Shown one piece after another: positions 8,291 through 17,319 of a DNA stretch of 64,000 bases. The translations under genes were made by a program, and so were the position numbers. The stretch is from Chryseobacterium ureilyticum (GTDB lineage Bacteria > Bacteroidota > Bacteroidia > Flavobacteriales > Weeksellaceae): contig NZ_FTOL01000002.1 in NCBI RefSeq assembly GCF_900156735.1, positions 708,915 through 772,914 of the forward strand, given 5' to 3'. Position 1 is the stretch's first letter. Every line of letters starts with the position of its first letter. Under the pieces are notes generated by a model. That model saw only the letters and a list, made by a program, of their open reading frames with translations, ran no database searches and was not told the origin of the DNA.

Positions 8291-8603
8291 AACATATTTC
8301 ATTTAATCTATATAATATCTGCTATTCAGCCTTCTACCATTAGATTTTAACACTTTTTATATTTTGGCATAAATCTTGTAAATTGTTGTTGCGATGAAAA
8401 AAAACGCTTAGATGATTCTAAGAACACAAATATGATAAAGCAAGAGTTTATTCCCTCAACTCTTTCTTTATTACATTCCCCCCCTTACCATTTCTCTTTT
8501 ATATTTATTCTTAAAAAAGATGTATCTCAATAATACATTTTATATTTATATTAATAATTTCTTCAAAAAGCTATTAACATCTTTATTTATTTCATGAAAT
8601 AAT

Positions 8604-8611
8604 TATCTTTG
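8604..8611 (+). promoter_or_regulatory. -7 element TATCTTTG of the DUF3667 gene
   Basis: Matches TAnnTTTG. It overlaps an in-frame TTG at 8609, so that TTG cannot be the start; the ATG at 8630 lies 18 bases past the box. Confidence 0.6.
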
Positions 8612-8629
8612 TCGCAGAAGAAACTACCC

Positions 8630-9730
8630 ATGAGTCACGGAAAAATTAGAGACGATAAAACCTGTCTGAACTGCGGACACCACGTTGAAGAAAGATTCTG
8701 CCCCCATTGCGGACAGGAAAACACTGAAAGGCGACAACCTTTCTATTTTCTTTTTACCCATTTCATTGAAGATTTTACCCATTACGACGGGCAGTTTTGG
8801 GGAACAGTAAAAAATTTATTATTTAAGCCAGGTAAACTCACAAATACTTATCTTGAAGGAAAGAGACAAATATTTGTACCTCCTGTAAAGCTTTATATTT
8901 TTGTCAGCTTTATCACATTTTTTGTATTTGCGCTGTTTCCTATGGTAAATATAGGATCCAGTGATAAACATAATGAAAAACAAGGCGAGACGGGTCTTGT
9001 AAAAATTATGAAACCTATTAAAGCTATTGGAGGAACACAGAAAATAATAGATAGTATAAAAGCTAAAAAAATACTGACTGAAGAAGATTCTCTTGCTATT
9101 GAAAAGCTAAAAATGGTTCCTGATTCTGCCGAAGTAGAAAAAATACTGGACATGGACCGAACAATAGATTCCGGTGACGGAAACTATAAATCAAAAAAAT
9201 CCTACGATTCAGCTAAGGCTAAAAATCCAGGATTCTTAGATTTTGTTGAAAGACCTATTATTCATAAATACTTCGAGCTTAAGGATCATGGCATTACTAA
9301 AAAGGAACTTTTAAGCAATATGATAGAAAAATCTTTTCACAATCTGCCTAAAGCTCTATTCATCTATCTCCCTTTATTTGCATTCTTTTTATGGGTATTT
9401 CATAATAAGAAGAAATGGTGGTATTTTGATCATGGAATTTTCACCCTGCATTACTTCTCTTTCTTATTACTTATTATTTTATTTATATTCCTGTTTGGAA
9501 AACTTACAAAACTAACAGAAATTAAATCCCTTAATGCTCTTCTCTACTTCGTAATGACTATCATTACAATCTACAGTATGGGATATTTCTTTATTGCTCA
9601 TCGACGGGTTTACCGCTCACATGGGCTGGTAAGCATTATAGTCGGGATCATATTATTTGCTATAAACTTCTTTGCATTCATGTTTTTACTTGCAGGGCTC
9701 GCGCTGGTAAGTTTTATGATGCTCCACTAA
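8630..9730 (+). CDS. DUF3667 membrane protein with N-terminal zinc ribbon
   Basis: The 366-residue protein begins with a four-cysteine ribbon (C12, C15, C24, C27: CLNCGHHVEERFCPHCGQ). The DUF3667 signature follows: FWGTVKNLLFKPGKL and then GKRQIFVPPVKLYIFVSF, leading into a first transmembrane helix. A hydrophilic stretch of ~140 residues comes next, then at least four further membrane helices from about residue 240 to the end. Members are common in Bacteroidota and have no established function. The ribbon probably faces the cytoplasm and may bind zinc. The start at 8630 is preferred over a longer TTG frame that overlaps the promoter. It is monocistronic, ending in a hairpin shared with the converging gene. 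Confidence 0.85.
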   Translation: MSHGKIRDDKTCLNCGHHVEERFCPHCGQENTERRQPFYFLFTHFIEDFTHYDGQFWGTVKNLLFKPGKLTNTYLEGKRQIFVPPVKLYIFVSFITFFVFALFPMVNIGSSDKHNEKQGETGLVKIMKPIKAIGGTQKIIDSIKAKKILTEEDSLAIEKLKMVPDSAEVEKILDMDRTIDSGDGNYKSKKSYDSAKAKNPGFLDFVERPIIHKYFELKDHGITKKELLSNMIEKSFHNLPKALFIYLPLFAFFLWVFHNKKKWWYFDHGIFTLHYFSFLLLIILFIFLFGKLTKLTEIKSLNALLYFVMTIITIYSMGYFFIAHRRVYRSHGLVSIIVGIILFAINFFAFMFLLAGLALVSFMMLH

Positions 9731-9734
9731 AATA

Positions 9735-9765
9735 AAAAAGCTGTCAGATAATGACAGCTTTTTTT
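9735..9765. terminator. Bidirectional terminator between converging genes
   Basis: AAAAAGCTGTCA pairs with TGACAGCTTTTT, so each strand has a T-run. It serves the DUF3667 gene (plus) and the small membrane protein gene (minus). Confidence 0.88.
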
Positions 9766-9768
9766 ATT

Positions 9769-10101
9769 TTATTTTCTTAATGACTTCGTTGCCCTGAAAC
9801 TTGCAATCACATAATAGGCTACAAATACCATTGAAAACTTCAGTATAGATGGAATAGCCAGCTCAAGTTTAAAAATTAAAGTTCCTATAAAAACAAGAAT
9901 AGCCATTACTATAAAAGACAATCCCAGCTTTTTAGGCAGTGTAATATCCGGAGTATCCAAATAATAAGCAATACCCCATGCTGCACCAAAGGCAACAGCA
10001 TAATAAACCTCCAGAGCTATACTCTCTGAACTTATAAAGAAATAATTGATAAGGAAACTTACAACGGTTCCTAACGCGAAATATATTAGAGCTTTTTGCA
10101 T
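9769..10101 (-). CDS. Small integral membrane protein, unknown family
   Basis: This 110-residue protein is almost entirely hydrophobic, with four likely transmembrane helices at roughly 4-22, 32-48, 57-76 and 84-102 and a basic C-terminus (RATKSLRK). No catalytic motif is visible. The helix between DTPDITLPKK and the third segment suggests a four-helix bundle with both ends in the cytoplasm. It stands alone: convergent with the DUF3667 gene at its 3' end and divergent from icmF at its 5' end. I do not recognise the family. Confidence 0.75.
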   Translation of the reverse strand: MQKALIYFALGTVVSFLINYFFISSESIALEVYYAVAFGAAWGIAYYLDTPDITLPKKLGLSFIVMAILVFIGTLIFKLELAIPSILKFSMVFVAYYVIASFRATKSLRK

Positions 10102-10118
10102 GTCTGTAAAATATGGTG

Positions 10119-10126
10119 CAAAAATA
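10119..10126 (-). promoter_or_regulatory. -7 element TATTTTTG for the small membrane protein
   Basis: On the minus strand this matches TAnnTTTG, 17 bases upstream of the ATG at 10101. No clear -33 box is visible. Confidence 0.45.
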
Positions 10127-10322
10127 AAGATTTTAATTCTAGTAATTACCGACCTGTTGATTTCTAAACAAAATCCGACAATTCTTTTTAATTCTGTAAC
10201 TACCGAACCTTAGCACTTTGAAATCATTAAACATAAAATTGGAGATATTTTATTAAATAACCCAATATAAAACAATGATAATCAATACCATAAAATCAAA
10301 CACAAGGTTCTTTTTTTATTAT

Positions 10323-10330
10323 TATATTTG
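10323..10330 (+). promoter_or_regulatory. -7 element TATATTTG of icmF
   Basis: Matches TAnnTTTG, 27 bases upstream of the ATG at 10358. The -33 region contains only a T-rich tract. Confidence 0.5.
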
Positions 10331-10357
10331 AAAACTTAGAAACTTTCTAGAATTTTT

Positions 10358-13300
10358 ATGGAAACCCAAAAATATACTCCAACCAACAAGGTAAGAATCG
10401 TAACAGCTGCCTCATTATTTGACGGACATGATGCTGCGATCAATATTATGCGTCGTGTCATTCAGGGAACTGGATGTGAAGTTATTCACCTAGGACATGA
10501 TAAATCAGCAGAAGAAGTTGTAAACACAGCTATTCAGGAAGATGCAAATGCTATTGCTTTAACATCCTATCAAGGGGGTCACAATGAATATTTCAAATAT
10601 ATCTATGACCTTTTGAGAGAAAAAAACTCACCACAGATTAAAATTTTCGGCGGCGGCGGAGGTGTAATTCTTCCGGAGGAGATCAAAGATTTAATGTCTT
10701 ATGGAATTGACAGGATCTATTCTCCAGACGATGGTCGTGAGCTTGGTCTTCAGGGAATGATTGATGATTTGGTACACAGATCAGACTTCGCTACTGGAAA
10801 AGATGTTACAGCAGAAGACCTGGATGCAATCAGCTTTGAAAATTCAACAAGTATTGCAAGAATCATTTCTGCAGTTGAAAACTTTTCTGATGAAAAACCC
10901 GAATTGGTAAAAGCTATTGACGAGAAATCAAAAGATTTAAATATTCCGATCATTGGTATTACAGGAACCGGGGGTGCCGGAAAATCATCTTTAACGGATG
11001 AATTGGTAAGACGTTTCCTACGTGCCAATACTGATAAAAAGATTGCAATCATCTCTATTGACCCTTCTAAAAAGAAAACAGGAGGAGCTTTATTGGGAGA
11101 CAGAATCCGTATGAATGCCATCAACGACCCTAGAGTTTATATGCGCTCTATGGCAACCAGAGAAAACAACGTTTCCGTTTCTCCGTTCATCCATTCTGCT
11201 TTGAATGTATTGAAACTGGCTCATCCTGACGTGATCATTCTTGAGACTTCAGGTATTGGACAATCTGGATCAGAAGTTTCTGACTTTGCTGATGTTTCCA
11301 TGTATGTAATGACTCCTGAATATGGTGCTTCTACACAGCTGGAAAAAATCGACATGTTAGATTATGCAGATTTGGTTGCTTTAAATAAGTCTGACAAACG
11401 TGGGGCTCTCGATGCACTTCAGGCGGTAAGAAAGCAATTCCAGAGAAACCACCTTTTATGGGAAAGTCCATTGGAAGACATGCCGGTATATGCTACAAAA
11501 GCATCTCAGTTTAATGACCACGGAACAACGGAGCTTTACAACAGATTAGTTTCAAAAGTAAATGACAAGTTCGCAGATTTAGGGCTTAAAACTTTCGTTG
11601 AACAGGAGATCACTGATGAAGTAACTATTATTCCTCCGAAAAGAGTTCGTTACCTTTCCGAAATCGTTGAAAACAACAAACAATACGATGCAAATGTTGA
11701 AAAACAAGCTGTATTAGCAAGAACAATGTATCATATTGAAGGTGTAAAAAATATTCTTTCCAATGAAGCTTTAGATAACGAATATCAAAAGGCAGAAAAA
11801 GAACTTCAGCAAGAAAATATCGATTTCTTACAAACATGGGATGATACGAAAAAAGCTTTTCAAGCAGAGTTTTATTCTTATTTTGTAAGAGGAAAAGAAA
11901 TTAAGGTAGAGACTTCAACAGAATCTTTATCTCACTTAAGAATTCCAAAAATAGCATTACCAAAATACAACGACTGGGGTGATCTGATCAAATGGAAAGG
12001 ACAGGAAAACCTTCCGGGAAGTTTCCCTTACACAGCAGGAATTTATCCGTTCAAGAGAACTGGTGAAGATCCAACAAGGATGTTTGCGGGAGAAGGAGGT
12101 CCGGAAAGAACCAACAGAAGATTCCACTATGTATCTGCTGAAATGCCTGCAAAACGTTTATCTACAGCTTTTGACTCAGTAACATTATATGGACAGGATC
12201 CAGCTTTACCACCGGATATCTATGGTAAGATTGGAAATGCCGGAGTTTCCATTGCAACTTTGGATGATGCCAAAAAATTATATTCAGGTTTTGACTTGGT
12301 AAATGCGTTGACATCTGTTTCAATGACCATCAATGGTCCTGCTCCAATGCTATTGGCTTTCTTTATGAATGCAGCTATCGATCAGAATGTTGAAAAATAC
12401 ATTAAGGAAAACGGTTTAGAGGCTAAAGTTGAAGCTAAGCTTAAAGAAAAATTCGATAACAAAGGTTTGGAAAGACCTAAATATAACGGAGAACTTCCTC
12501 CTTCCAATAACGGTTTAGGATTACAGCTTTTAGGCTTAACAGGAGACGAAATAATCCCTGCAGAGGTATATGCTGAAATTAAAGCTAAAACCATTGCTAC
12601 CGTTCGTGGTACTGTTCAGGCTGATATTTTAAAAGAAGACCAGGCTCAGAATACCTGTATCTTCTCTACGGAATTTGCCTTAAGATTAATGGGTGACGTT
12701 CAGGAATATTTCATCAAAGAAAAAGTAAGAAACTTCTACTCTGTTTCTATTTCCGGATACCATATTGCCGAAGCAGGTGCTAATCCTGTTTCCCAGCTTG
12801 CTTTCACATTGGCAAACGGTTTCACTTACGTGGAATATTATTTGTCAAGAGGAATGGACATCAATGATTTTGCTCCAAACTTATCATTCTTCTTCTCTAA
12901 TGGTATTGATCCTGAATATTCAGTAATCGGACGTGTGGCAAGAAGAATCTGGGCTAAAGCAATGAAATTGAAATACGGAGCAGACGAAAGAAGCCAGATG
13001 TTGAAATACCATATCCAGACTTCAGGACGTTCTCTTCACGCTCAGGAAATTGATTTCAACGATATCAGAACTACACTTCAGGCGCTTTATGCGATCTATG
13101 ATAACTGTAATTCACTTCACACCAACGCTTACGATGAAGCGATTACTACACCTACAGAACAATCTGTAAGAAGAGCAATGGCAATCCAGTTAATCATCAA
13201 CAAAGAATTAGGTCTTGCTAAAAATGAAAACCCACTTCAGGGATCATTCATTATTGAAGAGCTTACGGATCTTGTAGAAGAAGCTGTATATGCAGAGTTC

Positions 13301-13705
13301 GATAGAATCACGGAAAGAGGTGGTGTATTGGGAGCAATGGAAACCATGTACCAGCGTTCTAAGATTCAGGAAGAATCTATGCATTACGAATGGTTGAAAC
13401 ATACTGGTGAATATCCAATCATCGGGGTAAATACTTTCTTAGGAAAAGATGGTTCTCCAACTGTACTTCCGGGAGAGGTTATCCGTTCTACTGAAGAAGA
13501 AAAACAGGCACAGATTGAATCCCTTCATAATTTCCAGAAAGCTAATGACGAAAAATCTGAGGATGCTCTGAGAAAACTTCAGCATGCTGCCATCAACCAA
13601 CAAAACTTATTCGAAGTGATGATTGACGCTGTAAAATTCTGCTCTTTAGGACAAATCACCAACGCTTTATTTGAAGTAGGTGGTAAATACAGAAGAAATA
13701 TGTAA
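10358..13705 (+). CDS. icmF: Fused isobutyryl-CoA mutase (B12 domain, G-protein chaperone, mutase)
   Basis: IcmF interconverts isobutyryl-CoA and n-butyryl-CoA by an adenosylcobalamin radical rearrangement and carries its own GTPase chaperone. Domain order in 1,115 residues: a cobalamin-binding domain (residues ~12-145, DGHDAAIN with His24 as the likely lower ligand), a MeaB-type GTPase (~195-420, Walker A GTGGAGKS at 203-210), then the mutase TIM barrel (~530 to the end). Two substrate-pocket positions support isobutyryl-CoA over methylmalonyl-CoA: Phe565 in YPFKR, where methylmalonyl-CoA mutase has Tyr, and Gln764 in AQNTCIF, where it has Arg. The barrel has an extra charged segment around residues 680-740 with repeated Lys/Glu. 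No other acyl-CoA genes are nearby. It likely serves branched-chain amino acid or fatty acid metabolism. Confidence 0.93.
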   Translation: METQKYTPTNKVRIVTAASLFDGHDAAINIMRRVIQGTGCEVIHLGHDKSAEEVVNTAIQEDANAIALTSYQGGHNEYFKYIYDLLREKNSPQIKIFGGGGGVILPEEIKDLMSYGIDRIYSPDDGRELGLQGMIDDLVHRSDFATGKDVTAEDLDAISFENSTSIARIISAVENFSDEKPELVKAIDEKSKDLNIPIIGITGTGGAGKSSLTDELVRRFLRANTDKKIAIISIDPSKKKTGGALLGDRIRMNAINDPRVYMRSMATRENNVSVSPFIHSALNVLKLAHPDVIILETSGIGQSGSEVSDFADVSMYVMTPEYGASTQLEKIDMLDYADLVALNKSDKRGALDALQAVRKQFQRNHLLWESPLEDMPVYATKASQFNDHGTTELYNRLVSKVNDKFADLGLKTFVEQEITDEVTIIPPKRVRYLSEIVENNKQYDANVEKQAVLARTMYHIEGVKNILSNEALDNEYQKAEKELQQENIDFLQTWDDTKKAFQAEFYSYFVRGKEIKVETSTESLSHLRIPKIALPKYNDWGDLIKWKGQENLPGSFPYTAGIYPFKRTGEDPTRMFAGEGGPERTNRRFHYVSAEMPAKRLSTAFDSVTLYGQDPALPPDIYGKIGNAGVSIATLDDAKKLYSGFDLVNALTSVSMTINGPAPMLLAFFMNAAIDQNVEKYIKENGLEAKVEAKLKEKFDNKGLERPKYNGELPPSNNGLGLQLLGLTGDEIIPAEVYAEIKAKTIATVRGTVQADILKEDQAQNTCIFSTEFALRLMGDVQEYFIKEKVRNFYSVSISGYHIAEAGANPVSQLAFTLANGFTYVEYYLSRGMDINDFAPNLSFFFSNGIDPEYSVIGRVARRIWAKAMKLKYGADERSQMLKYHIQTSGRSLHAQEIDFNDIRTTLQALYAIYDNCNSLHTNAYDEAITTPTEQSVRRAMAIQLIINKELGLAKNENPLQGSFIIEELTDLVEEAVYAEFDRITERGGVLGAMETMYQRSKIQEESMHYEWLKHTGEYPIIGVNTFLGKDGSPTVLPGEVIRSTEEEKQAQIESLHNFQKANDEKSEDALRKLQHAAINQQNLFEVMIDAVKFCSLGQITNALFEVGGKYRRNM

Positions 13706-13740
13706 GTCTTCTCATTAATACTTACAAAAATCATATACCA

Positions 13741-13767
13741 AAACCTCAAGGATTTCTTTGAGGTTTT
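13741..13767 (+). terminator. Intrinsic terminator after icmF
   Basis: AAACCTCAA pairs with TTGAGGTTT and ends in TTTTG followed by another T-run. Confidence 0.85.
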
Positions 13768-13795
13768 GTATTTTTAGGGTTAATAAAGACTTTTA

Positions 13796-14572
13796 ATGAC
13801 CAAAAAATTTCAAATTAAAGAACCGTGTAAACAAAATTGGGAGGATATGCAGAATGTACCAGATGGTAAATTTTGCGAGGTATGTACTAAGAAAATTTGG
13901 GATCTTGACCGTTTTTCCGAGAAAGAGATTGATGAGATTTTAGAAAATGAAAAATCTATCTGCGGAAAGATTTCTTTTTTAAAACCAGCTTTATCAAGCG
14001 TAATGTTAGCTTTAACTTTAACATCGGCAACCTATATTCAGGCACAAACGAATGTTCCCGGTGTAGAAAATACCTACCAAAAAAATATTACCATAAGCGG
14101 TAAATTGATTTCTATAAACAATTTAAAACTCAACTCAGGAGAAATTTCTCTAGTAACATTGGGAAAACTGTATACAGCAAAGGCTAATGAAGAAGGAAAC
14201 TTCACTTTAACTTTTCCCGAAAAAGTTTTAGTAAAACAAAATATCATCAGAATAGATTATTCTGTAATGGGTTCAAATAATAAAGAATTTATAGATTACA
14301 CCACTTCTATTCTACAACCAAATGAACTATTGAGTAAACAGAATTTTGAAATTGAAAAAAAATATGTCACTATTGGCGCGATTTCAATTACAGATCCACA
14401 ACCTCCCGATTATTATTTTTTCGATGGAAAAAAAGTTGGAAAAAGAAAATTTGAGAGGATAAGACAAGAACATCCCGAATATAAGTATCTGGTTTTTTAT
14501 GATAAAGTAACTGCAAAAGAATTATCCGGTAAAGGCTTTATAGAAAATCTGTATTTACTATATTCTCTATAA
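13796..14572 (+). CDS. Cys-motif, single-TM protein with carboxypeptidase-regulatory-like domain
   Basis: The 258-residue protein starts with a cytoplasmic cysteine motif: C11, then NWEDM, C27-x2-C30, and C56 (EPCKQNW, DGKFCEVCTKKIWDLD). This likely metal-binding module recurs in Flavobacteriia ahead of a membrane helix. One transmembrane segment follows at about 65-85 (SSVMLALTLTSATYIQAQ). The outside part starts with a CarboxypepD_reg-like beta domain (ISGKLISINNLKLNSGEI, then EEGNFTLTFPE). The tail has a repeated KKVGKRKFERIRQEHPEYK segment. The arrangement suggests a membrane-anchored protein bridging a cytoplasmic metal site and the periplasm. Function is unknown. The gene is closed by a hairpin that overlaps the next promoter. 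Confidence 0.75.
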   Translation: MTKKFQIKEPCKQNWEDMQNVPDGKFCEVCTKKIWDLDRFSEKEIDEILENEKSICGKISFLKPALSSVMLALTLTSATYIQAQTNVPGVENTYQKNITISGKLISINNLKLNSGEISLVTLGKLYTAKANEEGNFTLTFPEKVLVKQNIIRIDYSVMGSNNKEFIDYTTSILQPNELLSKQNFEIEKKYVTIGAISITDPQPPDYYFFDGKKVGKRKFERIRQEHPEYKYLVFYDKVTAKELSGKGFIENLYLLYSL

Positions 14573-14589
14573 ACAATTAACTATAAATG

Positions 14590-14617
14590 AAATCTCCTTA
14601 TTTTTGGGAGATTTTTT
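14590..14617 (+). terminator. Terminator hairpin that abuts the next gene's -7 box
   Basis: AAATCTCC (14590-14597) pairs with GGAGATTT (14607-14614), and the T-run runs directly into the -7 element TATTTTTG at 14617-14624. Termination of the upstream transcript and initiation of the next one share these bases. Confidence 0.75.
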
Positions 14618-14624
14618 ATTTTTG
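14617..14624 (+). promoter_or_regulatory. -7 element TATTTTTG, near-leaderless start
   Basis: Matches TAnnTTTG. The ATG at 14628 lies three bases past the box, so the mRNA should be leaderless or nearly so. This also excludes the in-frame TTG at 14604. Confidence 0.55.
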
Positions 14625-14627
14625 AAC

Positions 14628-15338
14628 ATGAAACCAAAAGCGTTATTCAACTGGAGCAGTGGAAAAGATTCTGCATTGGCACTTTATAAAATATTGCAGG
14701 CAGACCAATATGAAGTTAGTACTTTGCTCACCAGCGTTAATAAAGAATTCCAAAGGATTTCTATGCACGGTGTTCATGTCTCTCTTTTAGAGCAACAGGC
14801 TTTTCTTCTTGGCATTCCTCTTACTAAAATGGAACTTCCAAAGGAGCCATCCATGGAAGCATATCAGGCAATCATGAGTAAAACAATGTCTGAAATACAA
14901 GCACAGGGTATCACACATTCTATTTTTGGAGACATTTTCCTCGAGGATCTACGTAAATACAGAGAAGAACAATTAAATAGTATTGGAATGCAAGCCGTAT
15001 TTCCTCTTTGGAAACAAAATACATCAGACCTCATCCAGGAGTTTTTACAGTTAGGATTCAAAACTATTGTAACATGTGTCAATGGTTCATATTTAGACAA
15101 AAATTTTGCAGGGCGAATTATTGATCAGCAATTCCTTGATGATCTACCGGACAATGTAGATCCTTGTGGAGAAAATGGAGAGTTTCACACCTTTACTTTT
15201 GACGGTCCTATCTTTAAGAATTCTGTTCAGTTTGAAATTGGAGAAACCGTAAAGAAAACTTATCCCAAACCTAAAGCATCACCGGAAGATGAAGACGGGG
15301 AATATATTTTTTGGTTTTGTGATTTGCTTTCAAAATAA
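14628..15338 (+). CDS. Dph6-related ATP pyrophosphatase
   Basis: This is an N-type ATP pyrophosphatase of the Dph6 / alpha-hydrolase fold. The PP-loop FNWSSGKDSALAL lies at residues 6-18, a serine variant of SGGKDS. Family boxes follow: HGVHVSLLEQQA, then FGDIFLEDLRKYRE, then VTCVNGSYLDKNFAGR, and the C-terminal signature DPCGENGEFHTFTFDGP. In eukaryotes Dph6 amidates diphthine; bacteria have no diphthamide, so members here are thought to adenylate and amidate some other carboxylate, not yet known. The 236-residue length fits. The start at 14628 is set by the promoter immediately upstream. No partner gene reveals the substrate. Confidence 0.88.
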   Translation: MKPKALFNWSSGKDSALALYKILQADQYEVSTLLTSVNKEFQRISMHGVHVSLLEQQAFLLGIPLTKMELPKEPSMEAYQAIMSKTMSEIQAQGITHSIFGDIFLEDLRKYREEQLNSIGMQAVFPLWKQNTSDLIQEFLQLGFKTIVTCVNGSYLDKNFAGRIIDQQFLDDLPDNVDPCGENGEFHTFTFDGPIFKNSVQFEIGETVKKTYPKPKASPEDEDGEYIFWFCDLLSK

Positions 15339-15556
15339 CGATCTATTTAGCTACTGATGTATTAATAAAATGATTCACTGTATATAAACGATCTGTATTT
15401 AGTTTCTTCAATCACATAAGGAGCATAGAATATATTCTCTGAGTGTTTATTTTATCTGCAAAAATCCTTGTTAGCACGCATTTTGCATCCTACAACGCTC
15501 TTAAAAATTTCAGTATCTTTAAGAGTATCAATTTTAATTTCAAAAAATAAACACCC

Positions 15557-16666
15557 GTGATCAAAAATTTAGTATTCCTTCTGTCTTTTTGTTTTTTACT
15601 ATCATCTTGTAAAACAGAAACGTCTCCCTCTCCTATCGATAAAAAAGTAATTGTAGACTCTACCATTACAGCTTTTCAGAAAACCCTTTTAGAACAACAG
15701 ATCGATTCTGTCTTTAAAAAGTATCATTTTAATGGAAGCATTGCTGTTTTTAAAGATTCTATTCCTCTTTACAGAAAAGAAAACGGATATTCTGATTTTA
15801 AAAGAAAAGTAAAAATTGACAGCAATACCATCTTTGCCATTGGGTCGGTGAGTAAGCAATTCACTGCTGTAATGATCTTACTTCAGATGGAACAGGGAAA
15901 ACTGAATGTTACGGATAAAGTTTCAAAATATGTAAAGGAATTTCAGCTTAAAGAATATGAGAACATTACGATTCACCAGCTTTTGAATCATACTTCCGGG
16001 CTGAATATGATGGGAGGAAAGCTTATGTTTAAAAGCGGTTCAGACTTCTATTATTCTAATGATGGATTTAATGCGCTTGGAAAAATTGTAGAAACAGTAA
16101 CCGGAAAATCATATGATGAAAACGCTGTTGAACTTTTCAAAAAAGCGGGAATGACTCATTCATCGACAGGCGATATTTTTAAAGGAAATAATTTTGCATC
16201 CGCTTACGTGGGTAATGGCAATACAGCTCAAGAGGTTCCGAATATGCCCAAAAGATTAGGTGGAAAAGAGATAGGTACTCCTGCCGGTGGTATACTTTCT
16301 ACCATTGATGATCTTCACACCTGGAATAATGCTTTATATGGCGGAAAAATACTCAAACCAGAAACTCTAGCCCAATTTATGGCAAAAAGCGCGGAAAGAC
16401 GTCATGCCATCTTTGGAAAAATGGGTTATGCCTACGGAATTATGCTGAATATCGGAAAGCCCAATTCTTACTTCCATAGCGGATACATAAAAGGGTCTCC
16501 GTCTCTGAACATTTACTATCCGGAAACGAAGACCTCAGTGATTATTCTTTCTAATATTGCAGATGAGGAAAAAGGCAAAGGATTAGTCTTCAAACCTCAT
16601 ATTGAAGTAAAAAAAATTACGGATAATCTTGAAAATACGCTAACACAACTTAAATCAAAACATTAG
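15557..16666 (+). CDS. Beta-lactamase-fold serine hydrolase lipoprotein (class C / PBP4*-like)
   Basis: This 369-residue protein has a lipoprotein signal (LLSSC, Cys18), so it is membrane-anchored and faces the periplasm. All three active-site elements of the serine beta-lactamase / DD-peptidase fold are visible: S97-V-S-K100 in FAIGSVSKQF, Y-S-N in YYSNDGFNALG, and HSGYIKG in place of KTG. The HQLLNHTSGLN box is typical of the esterase/PBP4-like branch. Likely substrates are peptidoglycan peptides or small esters; true beta-lactamase activity cannot be inferred. The start is GTG at 15557, the only start that includes the whole signal peptide. Its last 17 bases overlap the 3' end of the convergent gene. 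Confidence 0.85.
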   Translation: MIKNLVFLLSFCFLLSSCKTETSPSPIDKKVIVDSTITAFQKTLLEQQIDSVFKKYHFNGSIAVFKDSIPLYRKENGYSDFKRKVKIDSNTIFAIGSVSKQFTAVMILLQMEQGKLNVTDKVSKYVKEFQLKEYENITIHQLLNHTSGLNMMGGKLMFKSGSDFYYSNDGFNALGKIVETVTGKSYDENAVELFKKAGMTHSSTGDIFKGNNFASAYVGNGNTAQEVPNMPKRLGGKEIGTPAGGILSTIDDLHTWNNALYGGKILKPETLAQFMAKSAERRHAIFGKMGYAYGIMLNIGKPNSYFHSGYIKGSPSLNIYYPETKTSVIILSNIADEEKGKGLVFKPHIEVKKITDNLENTLTQLKSKH

Positions 16667-17264
16667 TCTTTTTCACATTATAATAAAGAAGTTGAATTTT
16701 AACAGCCATAGCATACAAAAAGAAAACTTTCATCACAGCGCTTCCGGCAACTTTAATATCATTATATAAAAAGTAGATCACCGAAAACAGCAAAATCCCG
16801 ACAATGGCATTCTTTATCAGTAAAGGATGAAAGCTGAGTTGCATATAGTTATACAATTTCATTCTTCGGGAAATAAAGTTATATCCTACCAGCACACTCA
16901 TCATTCCTATCATAATGATCTGGGAATATATGAACATATCTAAATTAAGATACATCAATACAGATAACAACAACGAAAAAACAACTGAATATACTATTAT
17001 GTTCCTGAATTTTCTCTGAAGTATTTCTTTTTCAATTTTTGTCACCTTTCTAAATGAAAACAGATCTGCCCTCACAAGTTCAAGTTCATCTTTCCAGCTC
17101 AGTTTTACATCTGAGAACGCTTTATAAAAGTCTAAACTTTGTTCTTCCATAAGAGTAGAAATCTGTTGAATAAAATGATCTTTGATTTCCAAAAATAATC
17201 CATGACTTAATTTTTTTGTGAGAAGAAATTTTATAATTTCTCTTTCTTGTAGTAAAGTTATCAT
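16650..17264 (-). CDS. PadR-associated membrane protein (HAAS-like), paralogue of 17320-18051
   Basis: This 204-residue protein has a soluble helical N-terminus of ~75 residues (LLQEREIIKFLLTKK, then LEIKDHFIQQISTLMEEQ and AFSDVKLSWKDEL) followed by four likely membrane helices. The same N-terminal pattern (ITDYLVSKQLSVDLLVEIRD, then AFSKVKESWNEEF) begins the upstream gene, so the two are duplicates. This layout resembles the HAAS/DUF1700-type proteins that accompany PadR regulators. It lies 55 bases downstream of its paralogue and ends in a 17-bp tail-to-tail overlap with the serine hydrolase gene. Its molecular role is unknown; it may sense or relay an envelope signal to the PadR protein. 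Confidence 0.75.
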   Translation of the reverse strand: MITLLQEREIIKFLLTKKLSHGLFLEIKDHFIQQISTLMEEQSLDFYKAFSDVKLSWKDELELVRADLFSFRKVTKIEKEILQRKFRNIIVYSVVFSLLLSVLMYLNLDMFIYSQIIMIGMMSVLVGYNFISRRMKLYNYMQLSFHPLLIKNAIVGILLFSVIYFLYNDIKVAGSAVMKVFFLYAMAVKIQLLYYNVKKTNVLI

Positions 17265-17319
17265 ATAAATGTGTTATAAGTTTTTAAGGTTAATGATCTG
17301 ATGTTAAAATCAAGATATA

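Larger units (their letters stand above)
8215..8629. other. 415-base divergent spacer between rplM and the DUF3667 gene
   Basis: It holds the rplM promoter at its left end and the -7 box of the rightward gene at its right end. The middle (about 8300-8580) is AT-rich with one C-run near 8480. I see no gene, tRNA or repeat in it. Confidence 0.6.

Noticed and set aside
8609..8629. TTG start for the DUF3667 protein
   Set aside because: The TTG is part of the -7 element TATCTTTG; the ATG at 8630 is the first start behind the promoter.
10358..13705. Label of the mutase as methylmalonyl-CoA mutase
   Set aside because: It is a single fused chain with an internal GTPase and has Phe/Gln at the substrate pocket, which matches isobutyryl-CoA mutase.
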